The notes beneath the pieces are model-generated. The model was not told the origin of the DNA. It worked only from the letters and a program-made list of their open reading frames with translations, and made no database searches. A program made the position numbers and the translations under genes. This document shows, piece after piece, positions 23,993 through 31,132 of a DNA stretch of 32,298 bases. The stretch comes from Gammaproteobacteria bacterium (lineage in GTDB: Bacteria > Pseudomonadota > Gammaproteobacteria > Acidiferrobacterales > Acidiferrobacteraceae), in the NCBI GenBank assembly GCA_028064935.1, contig JAPTWT010000250.1, forward strand, positions 1 through 32,298, given 5' to 3'. Position 1 is the first letter of the stretch. The number at the start of each line of letters is the position of its first letter.

Positions 23993-24482
23993 AACCCGGA
24001 TTGTCCCTGCTTCTCCATTCCAAGAAACCCCTGATCCCGGTTTTCGGATCATTGAGCGCATCCGGTGTGTCTGCCCGCAAGCGGGGGGCCCAGTCATGCC
24101 GGGACGGGGCCTGCTTGTTCTGATTGCAGAGCGGGTCCCGGAGGACCGGGACCATCAAGACCCTGCATTCTTGGTCTTGCTAGCCGATCGCCCCTACAAT
24201 TGCGGGGCCTCCATGACGAACGCGATCGAGAAGGTCATCCCTTACGTCTTAGCGGCATGCCCTACCCTGGCCGCCCATCGTCGGGCCTGGGTCGAATTGG
24301 ACAGCGATGGCCGGTTCGACGAGGTGCGCGTCACGCAATACAGGCCTGGCAACATCAATGTAACGTGGCACCCCATGACCGTAGAAAAAACACGATTTGT
24401 GGAGTCGATCTTCATAGGGGCCATCAACGACGACCTATCTGATCCAGGTACCGAGATCGACACAATAACCACGCGCCCTTGA
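23985..24482 (+). CDS. Hypothetical protein
   Basis: The 165-residue product is not recognised. It reads as an alpha/beta protein: GRGLLVLIAERV and FLVLLADRP look like strands, and ELDSDGRFDEVRVTQYRPGNINVTWH looks like a sheet-rich end. It has two N-terminal cysteines (CVCPQ). It starts within the end of the previous gene (8 bp overlap) with GGAGG upstream, and its stop codon lies in the loop of a terminator-like hairpin, so it probably ends a two-gene unit. Confidence 0.7.
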   Translation: MDETRIVPASPFQETPDPGFRIIERIRCVCPQAGGPVMPGRGLLVLIAERVPEDRDHQDPAFLVLLADRPYNCGASMTNAIEKVIPYVLAACPTLAAHRRAWVELDSDGRFDEVRVTQYRPGNINVTWHPMTVEKTRFVESIFIGAINDDLSDPGTEIDTITTRP

Positions 24483-24492
24483 GGCGCTTTTT
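24473..24492 (+). terminator. Short intrinsic terminator overlapping a stop codon
   Basis: GCGCC (24473-24477) and GGCGC (24483-24487) form a 5-bp GC stem with loop CTTGA, followed directly by TTTTT (24488-24492). The stop codon of the 165-residue protein is in the loop. The stem is short, so termination may be partial. Confidence 0.55.
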
Positions 24493-24504
24493 GGGGGGAA
24501 AGCC

Positions 24505-24888
24505 GTGATGCCATCATCAAGGATCAGATACCGTGCTGTACTTGAAATACTCATGGCTTATTTTATTTTTTTCTCGTTCCTTTCGGATCTGTTTTTGTTT
24601 GTGAGGTTCCTCGTGGGGCGACCCCTATCCTGGTTGCGGGCCCCCGTATGGGTCCACGATATCGTTTTGGCGGGCGCGGTCGCGATAGCGGTTACGCTGG
24701 TCGTGGTGGTGGCGAATAGGCTCGTTCTCTTGAATCGTCAGACCGTCGAGGAACAGACCGTCGAGGAACGAGAGGGGGCGGAAAGATCGCTCGCTACGCT
24801 GATCTCGCCGTTATTTTTGTTGGGGCTCTTTGTTTTCCTTATCATCCTGGTCATTTGGTTGGCTACACAGCCGTTGTCCCCGACATGA
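24505..24888 (+). CDS. Small integral membrane protein
   Basis: The 127-residue product has about three membrane segments: residues ~14-36 (ILMAYFIFFSFLSDLFLFV), ~50-70 (DIVLAGAVAIAVTLVVVVA) and ~98-120 (LISPLFLLGLFVFLIILVIWL). Between the second and third lies a charged loop with a TVEEQTVEE repeat. The start is GTG (24505) or the adjoining ATG (24508), with GGGGGGAAAG upstream. The stop overlaps the methyltransferase start (ATGA), which couples the two genes. No family is recognised. Confidence 0.75.
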   Translation: MMPSSRIRYRAVLEILMAYFIFFSFLSDLFLFVRFLVGRPLSWLRAPVWVHDIVLAGAVAIAVTLVVVVANRLVLLNRQTVEEQTVEEREGAERSLATLISPLFLLGLFVFLIILVIWLATQPLSPT

Positions 24889-26285
24889 TGGGTCACGACG
24901 CTGCCAGCATGCCGTTACCCTGGGCAATCCCTCTGGATGAGACGGTCGCGCGCACCACGCGTTCGGGGGTCACGATCCTGACCACGGACGCCTTGACCGG
25001 GTTGGCCTCGCTCCCCGACCAGAGTGTCCATATGGTGATCACGAGTCCCCCGTATTACCACCTTCGGGACTACCGCGTACACCCCACAATCTGGCCTCCC
25101 GTGCAATATAGCCCCATGCCGGGGGTTTCCCCTATGGTCTACCCGCCCCAGGCGAACCCACAAGCCTTTCCTGGTTGTACCCATAACTGGGGGCCGCCGT
25201 TTGAGGATGGGCCATCCTCTCTTCACTCCGCCTATGGACAGATCTGTCGCCTGTGTGGGGCGTGGCGCGGGTGCCTGGGACAAGAGCCTAGCCTGGAACT
25301 GTACATCGGCCACATAGTCCATGTCGCACGCGCATTGCGGCGGGTTCTCCGTCCGGATGGAACCTTCTGGCTCAATGTGGGAGATAGTCGCAGTAGCGGG
25401 AAACGCACTACACGAGACATCGGTCCCAAATGCGCCGCGCGCGCCGCGAACCATAGACCACCGGAACAGGCGGCACTCGGCGAGAAAAACCTCTTTGGAA
25501 TCCCTTGGCGGATCGCGTTTGCCCTACAGTCTGATGGGTGGACACTGCGCTCGGACATCGTCTGGGCGAAGCGCAATCCCCTCCCGGAATCCGTCAAAGA
25601 CCGTCCGTCCTCTTCGCACGAGATGATGTTCCTCTTTGCGTCGTCCCCCCAATATTATTACGACCACCTGGCCGTTCGCGAGCCGCACGCCCCGTCTTCC
25701 GTCGCCAGGCAGCGACGCCGACGCTCGGACCACCACAAATGGCGGGATGGCGGTCCCGGCGGGCAAACCATTACCAAGACGTCAGAGCGGGCCATTCATC
25801 CGGGTGGACACAATAAGCGCGACGTCTGGTTCCTGGCGTCGACCCCCTACAAAGGGGCCCATTTCGCGGTTTTCCCGATTCCCCTGGTCAAGCCCGCCAT
25901 CCAAGCGGGTACGGCAGAAGGTGGGGTGTGTGCGATTTGTGGTACACCCGCCTCCCGTCAAGTGACCCGCGTCACAGGGGATACCCCCCCATCTTTCCAG
26001 GGTTCGTCCTTCACTGCAGGCAAAACCCAAATCGCTCAAACGGGCACCAGTCCCCAGGGGCGAGGGCCACGCACGGTGGCATGGGTTCATGAGGGATGGG
26101 CTCCGGGGTGCGCGTGCCACGCCCCGCTGGTTCCGGCGACCGTGTTAGACCCATTCGGGGGTGCGGGGACGACCGCATTGGTCGCGCGGAGCTTGGGGCG
26201 GCAGGCGATCTTGATCGAGGCCAGCCCGGAATCCGTGGCCCTGGCCTGGGAACGGATAGGCGAGGATGCCCCGTCCGAGGGGTAA
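24885..26285 (+). CDS. Solitary beta-order DNA methyltransferase with Cys-rich inserts
   Basis: The 466-residue product has motif IV TSPPYY (53-58) near its N-terminus and the AdoMet-binding motif DPFGGAGTT (~422) near its C-terminus, the order of beta-class DNA amino-methyltransferases (N4-cytosine or N6-adenine). The text between includes the usual motifs (FWLNVGDS, FGIPWRIAFAL, DIVWAKRNPLPES). Two Cys pairs, ICRLCG and VCAICG, with further Cys and His (CTHNW, GCACH), may bind zinc. No restriction endonuclease adjoins it, so it looks like an orphan enzyme that could protect or mark an element's DNA. I chose ATG at 24885, which overlaps the previous stop; a TTG at 24855 would add 10 residues. 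Confidence 0.9.
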   Translation: MMGHDAASMPLPWAIPLDETVARTTRSGVTILTTDALTGLASLPDQSVHMVITSPPYYHLRDYRVHPTIWPPVQYSPMPGVSPMVYPPQANPQAFPGCTHNWGPPFEDGPSSLHSAYGQICRLCGAWRGCLGQEPSLELYIGHIVHVARALRRVLRPDGTFWLNVGDSRSSGKRTTRDIGPKCAARAANHRPPEQAALGEKNLFGIPWRIAFALQSDGWTLRSDIVWAKRNPLPESVKDRPSSSHEMMFLFASSPQYYYDHLAVREPHAPSSVARQRRRRSDHHKWRDGGPGGQTITKTSERAIHPGGHNKRDVWFLASTPYKGAHFAVFPIPLVKPAIQAGTAEGGVCAICGTPASRQVTRVTGDTPPSFQGSSFTAGKTQIAQTGTSPQGRGPRTVAWVHEGWAPGCACHAPLVPATVLDPFGGAGTTALVARSLGRQAILIEASPESVALAWERIGEDAPSEG

Positions 26286-26307
26286 GGGGCTGCGCGGGGC
26301 GGTTTTT
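26268..26307 (+). terminator. Possible intrinsic terminator after the methyltransferase
   Basis: GCCCCG (26268-26273) can pair with CGGGGC (26295-26300), followed by GG and TTTTT (26303-26307). The loop is long (21 nt) and contains G-runs that could form alternative pairings, so the call is moderate. A new promoter begins at 26310. Confidence 0.45.
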
Positions 26308-26309
26308 GC

Positions 26310-26339
26310 TTGACACTGTGTTAATGTGGGTTACATAAT
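26310..26339 (+). promoter_or_regulatory. Sigma70-like promoter with shared spacer motif
   Basis: TTGACA (26310-26315) is a perfect -35, and CATAAT (26334-26339) lies 18 bp downstream. The spacer begins with CTGTGTTA, the same motif as in the promoter at 23359-23386. The start codon lies 28 bp after the -10. Confidence 0.6.
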
Positions 26340-26367
26340 TACAATGTATTTATTCGGAGTCACCAAA

Positions 26368-26601
26368 ATGAGCACGCGCACGCACCAAATTTGTCATCAA
26401 GGGGATGCGTCCATTAGTGATGTCGACGGTGTCCGCGTTCTCTATGACAGCGACGGGGAGTTCTTGGCACAATTTCCGACTTCTTGGAGCGACGATCATA
26501 TTTTCCTGGCGCTCGCTTTTGCTAATCACGCTTTCGCGCGCGGTTACGCAGCGGGAAGTGCGGCGAAGAGGGCCGAGATTGTGAGGGCTTTGGGTCTCTA
26601 G
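26368..26601 (+). CDS. Small hypothetical protein
   Basis: The 77-residue product begins MSTRTHQICHQ and ends in a helical FANHAFARGYAAGSAAKRAEIVRALGL, a C-terminal pattern I associate with small plasmid and phage proteins without a known function. The middle, SDVDGVRVLYDSDGEFLAQFP, looks like two strands. ATG at 26368 is chosen for the CGGAGT 7 bp upstream; a longer frame from 26326 would overlap the promoter. It is probably transcribed with the following membrane-protein gene. Confidence 0.65.
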   Translation: MSTRTHQICHQGDASISDVDGVRVLYDSDGEFLAQFPTSWSDDHIFLALAFANHAFARGYAAGSAAKRAEIVRALGL

Positions 26602-26631
26602 GTCGCGGGGCTGTGAGAGTTGGAGGAATAG

Positions 26632-26973
26632 ATGCGCACAACGAGCAAGGTTTGTATGGAATTCCGGGCCGGATTACCTATAGTCGCCCGTCGCGCTTGG
26701 GAACCTTTGCGCCGGATATTGGGCGGTATGGTTTGCTTGCTCATTCTGTTTTTGTTGATGCTTGGTGCGAGTGAGTCCTTTTGGCTTATCACACCGCCCA
26801 TACGCACATCATGGGCGGTGGTCTGGGCCAGTCGCATCACCGCCGCAGGGTTGATGTTATTGATCGTGTATGGGGGCGTGCTTCACGTTATCCAGACTGG
26901 GCGAGACAACCAGGATCCTCCATCAAAGGCCGACACCCTGCCGCACGTCAACACCAATGGAGAGACCCGTTGA
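26632..26973 (+). CDS. Small two-segment membrane protein
   Basis: The 113-residue product has two membrane segments, residues ~30-48 (LGGMVCLLILFLLMLGA) and ~60-85 (AVVWASRITAAGLMLLIVYGGV), preceded by a basic N-terminus and followed by a polar tail. GGAGG lies 6 bp upstream of the ATG. It starts 30 bp after the previous gene, so they are likely co-transcribed. No family is recognised. Confidence 0.7.
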   Translation: MRTTSKVCMEFRAGLPIVARRAWEPLRRILGGMVCLLILFLLMLGASESFWLITPPIRTSWAVVWASRITAAGLMLLIVYGGVLHVIQTGRDNQDPPSKADTLPHVNTNGETR

Positions 26974-27047
26974 ACGCCTTCGCGTTTCTCTTGTGACGAT
27001 AGGTTCGAGGCCCTCATGCAGGAAGAATAGAAGGTCCAGAAAACAAC

Positions 27048-27533
27048 ATGGGATGGGTAGTCATGGTAGGACATATTAAGGCTGTTTCTGGGATTCCAAC
27101 CACCATCATCGAGGCCATTATCGCGTATGGTGATGCCCGCGCTGATGGTGATATAGCGCAAGGCGCTGAACGGCTGGCGGCTTGCATTGCTGCGATTCTG
27201 GAGGCCTTACCGGAGCATCCTCCGGAATGTTCGGAGAACCCACTAGGGAAAAGGGTCGATCTTTTAGCGGCGTTCAAAGGGCCTCCGCCATCAGACCGCG
27301 AATTGATTGGCGGTCTCCTGCAGTCGGCTGGACAGATCATGCAGGAGAACCAGGATGGAAGCCGTGATGGCAGTGTGGCGTGGCGGCTCGCGGATGCCGG
27401 TCTCTTGTTGCGTCGCGTCTTGGAAGCCGATCAGTCTTGCGATGTTGCCGGGTTTGATATCTTTACGGGCCGGGGGGCGCTGTTGCCGTCAGAAAAGCCA
27501 AGCAAACAACGCGGAGAGAGTGATGAGCCGTAA
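27048..27533 (+). CDS. Hypothetical protein
   Basis: The 161-residue product is not recognised. It is mostly helical (AERLAACIAAILEALPEHPPE, WRLADAGLLLRRVLEAD), with no membrane segment or catalytic motif. The start may instead be the ATG at 27063. Its end overlaps the start of the next gene by 11 bp in another frame, so the two are translated from one message. Confidence 0.6.
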   Translation: MGWVVMVGHIKAVSGIPTTIIEAIIAYGDARADGDIAQGAERLAACIAAILEALPEHPPECSENPLGKRVDLLAAFKGPPPSDRELIGGLLQSAGQIMQENQDGSRDGSVAWRLADAGLLLRRVLEADQSCDVAGFDIFTGRGALLPSEKPSKQRGESDEP

Positions 27534-27915
27534 CAGCAAGAGTCGGCGCGTCGCCAAAAAACGTGTCAACAATTTCCTTGTTGGTAAAAGTAAAAATGGG
27601 TGGATATCATGCGGCAGGTTAAAAGTCTATTTACGCAAAACAGATCATTGTTTTTCCAATTCCGGGGTTTGTTTAGCATGTCTAGACATCGCTAACGTCA
27701 TCGTAGTGACAGAAGAACAAAATCAAGGGGTCTTTCGTCGCTGGCTCAATGACGTCCTGAAGATGGCTCCCGCTCACGGTCTTGATGCCGTGATGATCGA
27801 AAATGTTTTAACAGAACGCTTCGCCAATTTCTTTAGACGTAGCGGTTGGTATGAGGTCAAGAATTATTCTCATCCAAATTTTTATAAGTTTATGTATCCT
27901 GAGGGTAGACCATGA
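27523..27915 (+). CDS. GNAT-like N-acetyltransferase domain protein
   Basis: The 130-residue product starts at ATG 27523 with GGAGAG just upstream. Its C-terminal half, with VMIENVLTERFANFF and RRSGW, matches the common GNAT-like phage and plasmid pattern (ENVLNxRFxxFLxRxG[FW]). The middle has CLDIANVIV. A classical GNAT acetyl-CoA loop (R/Q-x-x-G-x-G/A) is not clear here; only FRRWLNDVLK occupies its place. The protein may therefore be degenerate or a divergent family member. Its base composition is more AT-rich than its neighbours. The stop overlaps the DUF5131 start by 4 bp. Confidence 0.6.
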   Translation: MSRNSKSRRVAKKRVNNFLVGKSKNGWISCGRLKVYLRKTDHCFSNSGVCLACLDIANVIVVTEEQNQGVFRRWLNDVLKMAPAHGLDAVMIENVLTERFANFFRRSGWYEVKNYSHPNFYKFMYPEGRP

Positions 27916-29525
27916 GCGATAAAACCGGCATCGCCTGGACAGAATCGACGTGGAACCCGGTGACGGGTTGCACGAAGGTCTCCCCCGGTTGCAAACACTG
28001 CTACGCCGAGCGGGATTGGGGGCGGCTGGCCGCAAACCCGAATGCGATCGATTACTTCGGGCGGGCCTTCACCGATGTTCGGGCCCACGTCCACCGCCTG
28101 GACCAACCCCTCCGTTGGCAGCGCCCGCGGCGGATCTTCGTGAACTCGATGTCGGACCTGTTTCACGAGTCCGTGCCGGACGAATTCATCGACGAGGTCT
28201 TGGCGGTCATGACCTTGACGCCGCGCCACACCTATCAGGTGCTCACCAAACGGCCCGAGCGCATGGTGGCCTACTTCCAGGCCCAGGACCTCTACCGGCG
28301 TGTCCTAAACGCCGCCAGCGCGCTCCGCGTGGCCTATCCCAAGATGCGCCTAAACGAGGTCCCGGTGGACAACCCCGCCTCGAGGTTCGCCCCGCATATC
28401 TGGTGGGGTGTCTCGGTCGAGAACCAGGAGGCAGCGGAGGCCCGTATCCCGCTCCTGCTCTCCATCCCCGTGGCCGTGCATTGGGTCAGTGCCGAGCCTC
28501 TGCTCGGGCCCGTGAATCTGACGCCGTGGTTGCGGTCCGACCACGCGATCGGCGCTCCGATCTTATCCGACCTGCGTCTAGCCACCTCCGGCGCCTCCGT
28601 CCATGTCCAGGTCCACCCGGAGACACCCCCGACTTCCGAGTTCGCCGCGCCCCTTTTCCAGGAAGAGAGCGCCCCTCTGCCCGCAACCACCCAGGATACC
28701 AAGGTCCAGCCCCGGCGTGCCCCTTACGCGCGCCTCGACTGGGTCGTGGTCGGCGGGGAATCGGGGTCTAAGGCGCGCCCTTTCGATGGGGAGTGGGTGC
28801 GGACCCTGCTCGCGGACTGCCACGACGCGCAGGTCCCCGTGTTCGTAAAACAGATGGGGGGCGCGTTTCAAGAACGGGGCCTTCCCGTTCTATTGGCGCA
28901 TCGCGCCGGGGCCGACCCAGACGAGTGGCCCGCGGATCTCCGCGTACGCGAATACTTGGTCAAGGAGTCCTTGGCGCCGCGCGCGGTGGTGGCCCCGGCC
29001 CTACACCCCGCCGTGCAGGGTGCCTCGTGGGAGGTGGTGCCCCCCGAAGCGGTGAAGGCATCACCCGCCACCGAGGAGGAACTGCGCGCGGCCACCGCCG
29101 ACCTCTTGGGCGCGATCAAGGGGCTCATGGGGAGCCTGCATACCGAGTACGAGCGCGAGATAGCGCGCCTTGGGGCCCTCGACCTCGAGGCCCCCGACAA
29201 CGAAGATCCCTTCGGGGAGGGGGACATGCCCTCTCCCTCGTTCGAGACCCCCATCATCCATCGCCCCTACGGGCTGGGGCGCCGGGTCTTTGATGCCCTC
29301 AAAACCTTACTGTGGAGCACTTACCTGTTTTCTGTGTTTGGCGCCGCGATTGTTTCTTTGGGTGCTGCCCTGACATCCCTACTGTTGGTGTATGCCCCGA
29401 CCATCTTCCAGTCGAGTCACGCAGACGCAGCAGAAGTCATGAGTATCGCCCTATGGTCGTTGCTCTACTCGAGTGCGAGCTTTATGGTTATTGTGTTGGT
29501 CACATCGTCCACCACATCGGACTGA
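27912..29525 (+). CDS. DUF5131 (phage Gp37/Gp68) protein with insertion and membrane tail
   Basis: The 537-residue product begins with the DUF5131 signature, KTGIAWTESTWNPVTGC then TKVSPGCKHCYAE, giving C20, C27 and C30. Further family motifs follow: FVNSMSDLFH, LTKRPERM, WWGVSVENQ, WVSAEPLLGP, VVGGESG (~279-285) and VPVFVKQMGG. The family is common in phages and mobile elements and is related to radical-SAM enzymes; its reaction is uncertain. Two things are unusual. An insert of ~70 residues lies between EPLLGP and DWVVVGGESG. A C-terminal extension from ~360 adds a helical acidic region and two membrane segments (~467-497, ~508-530). The last codons fall inside a glycosyltransferase remnant in another frame, so the natural C-terminus is probably lost. 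Confidence 0.88.
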   Translation: MSDKTGIAWTESTWNPVTGCTKVSPGCKHCYAERDWGRLAANPNAIDYFGRAFTDVRAHVHRLDQPLRWQRPRRIFVNSMSDLFHESVPDEFIDEVLAVMTLTPRHTYQVLTKRPERMVAYFQAQDLYRRVLNAASALRVAYPKMRLNEVPVDNPASRFAPHIWWGVSVENQEAAEARIPLLLSIPVAVHWVSAEPLLGPVNLTPWLRSDHAIGAPILSDLRLATSGASVHVQVHPETPPTSEFAAPLFQEESAPLPATTQDTKVQPRRAPYARLDWVVVGGESGSKARPFDGEWVRTLLADCHDAQVPVFVKQMGGAFQERGLPVLLAHRAGADPDEWPADLRVREYLVKESLAPRAVVAPALHPAVQGASWEVVPPEAVKASPATEEELRAATADLLGAIKGLMGSLHTEYEREIARLGALDLEAPDNEDPFGEGDMPSPSFETPIIHRPYGLGRRVFDALKTLLWSTYLFSVFGAAIVSLGAALTSLLLVYAPTIFQSSHADAAEVMSIALWSLLYSSASFMVIVLVTSSTTSD

Positions 29526-30387
29526 AAATCATCGTCCGGGGGACCTGGGCGGCGCGCCGGGCGGGCGTCCCCCATATCGTGAATGCCCCGGTCGGGATGG
29601 GGTTTGTGTTTTCGTCCTCTTCCGTCAAGGCTCGTCTCCTGCGTCCGGCCCTGCGCCTGGGACTCAAGCGTCTGCTCGCCCCGCGCGCGGCGCGCGTGGT
29701 GTTCGAAAACCCCGAGGACCAAGCCGAGTGCGTGCGCCTGCGGGCGGCCCCCCCCCGGATCGTACGGTCGTTATCCGAGGGGCGGGGGTCGATACCGAGG
29801 CCTTCCAGCCGTGCCCAGAGCCGATCGGGACGCCCGTGGTGGTCATGGCGGCCCGCCTCCTCTGGGCCAAGGGCGTCGGGGTCTTCGTGGCGGCCGCGCG
29901 GCTTTTGAAGGCGCAAGGCGTCAACGTCCGCTGTGTCCTGGTAGGCGGCGTGGATCTCGCCAACGCCGCCTCGGTCCCCGAGGCCCAACTCGAGGCGTGG
30001 CACGCCGAAGGGGTTATCGACTGGCGGGGGTTTCAGAACGACATCCGCCCGATCCTGCGAGAGGCGACCCTGTTTTGCCTACCGACGCATTACCGGGAAG
30101 GGCTCCCCAGGGTGATCCTAGAGGCCATGGCCATGGGGCGCGCGGTTATCGCCACGGACGTCATTGGATGCCGCGAGGCGGTCCGAGACGGCGATAATGG
30201 GCGCCTGATCCCGCCCCGCGACCCCGAGGCCTTGGCGGACGCCGTTCGCGATCTGCTCGCCGACCCGACGACCCGGGCGCGGATGGGGCGGCGCGGGCGC
30301 GCCCGGGCCGCCCAAGAATTTTCCACCACACTCGTCATTCAGGAGACGCTGGACCTCTATGCGACCCTCTTCCCCCACGCGGTTTGA
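29501..30387 (+). pseudogene. GT4 glycosyltransferase, 5'-truncated and frameshifted
   Basis: In one frame from 29501 the translation HIVHHIGLKIIVRGTWAARRAGV, then APVGMGFVFSSSSVKARLL and VVFENPEDQAE, matches the N-terminal Rossmann half of GT4 (GT-B) enzymes. At a C9 tract (29748-29756) the homology moves to another frame, continuing DRTVVIRGAGVD, AARLLWAKGVGVF, YREGLPRVILEAMAMG (the EX7E catalytic motif) and NGRLIPP to the stop at 30387. One base lost or gained in the C9 tract would restore one frame. The first ~90 residues expected of a GT4 enzyme are absent: upstream is the DUF5131 membrane tail in another frame. GT4 enzymes transfer sugars for surface polysaccharide. The frameshift could be phase variation, but the 5' truncation points to decay. 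Confidence 0.85.
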
Positions 30388-31132
30388 GATCGACGTGTCC
30401 GTCATCGTGACCTTCCACCACGAGCGGCTGCTCGCCCACTGGATGCTCGATCGCTTTGCGCGGGTGCGCGCCCACGCCGAACACCAAGGCCTGCGCGTGG
30501 AGATGGTTTGCGTCCTCGATACGGCCGACGCCGAGACCGCGCGGATCGTCACCGAACATGCGACCCTACGGCCCGCGGACAGGGTTCTGCGGGTCGCGCA
30601 CGGCGACCAGGCCATGAGTCGCAACGATGGGGTGGCCCACGCCCACGGACGGTATCTCGCGATCGTCGATGGAGACGATTACTACAGCGAGGCGTGGTTG
30701 ACCTTCGCTTACGCCCGTGCCCGGACCTTGGCGGATCGGGCCGTGGTCCACCCCGAGTATGTCGTGTCGTTCGGTACCGTGCATTCCCTCATGCGCGTCA
30801 TCGATCAAGAGCGCGACAGTTACCCCCTGGCCAACTGCTTGACCGGGCACCCCTGGGTCTCCACCGCGTTTGCCCCGGCCGCCATTTTCCGGGCCATCCC
30901 CTACCAAGCGCGGAATATACAGATCGGATTTGGTTACGAGGACTGGCACTGGAACCTCGAGGTCTTGGCGGCGGGGTATCGCCATGTCACGGCGCTGGGC
31001 ACCGCGCTTTACTATCGACGCAAGGCGGTCTCGACCTTGACGCAAGACACGCAACGGGGCGTGACCGTGCGCCCCTCGGGGTTTTTCCGGGCCCCCGATC
31101 TATGGGCCACCTGGGCCGGGGAGGACGCATGA
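30359..31132 (+). CDS. GT2-family glycosyltransferase
   Basis: The 257-residue product has a GT-A fold: DVSVIVTFHHE at the start, RNDGVAHAHGRYLAIVDGDD with the DxD metal-binding motif (D104, D106), and GYEDWHWNLEVLAAGYR, the usual acceptor-side ED motif. No membrane segment is present, so it is probably a cytosolic enzyme acting on polysaccharide or capsule precursors. It starts 29 bp before the end of the GT4 remnant, with AGGAGA 12 bp upstream, and its stop overlaps the next start by 4 bp (ATGATG). It is the only intact glycosyltransferase in this tract. Confidence 0.88.
   Translation: MRPSSPTRFEIDVSVIVTFHHERLLAHWMLDRFARVRAHAEHQGLRVEMVCVLDTADAETARIVTEHATLRPADRVLRVAHGDQAMSRNDGVAHAHGRYLAIVDGDDYYSEAWLTFAYARARTLADRAVVHPEYVVSFGTVHSLMRVIDQERDSYPLANCLTGHPWVSTAFAPAAIFRAIPYQARNIQIGFGYEDWHWNLEVLAAGYRHVTALGTALYYRRKAVSTLTQDTQRGVTVRPSGFFRAPDLWATWAGEDA

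Noticed and set aside
26973..26990. Small hairpin AACGC with GCGTT after the two-segment membrane protein
   Set aside because: A 5-bp stem with only a short mixed pyrimidine tail is too weak to call a terminator.
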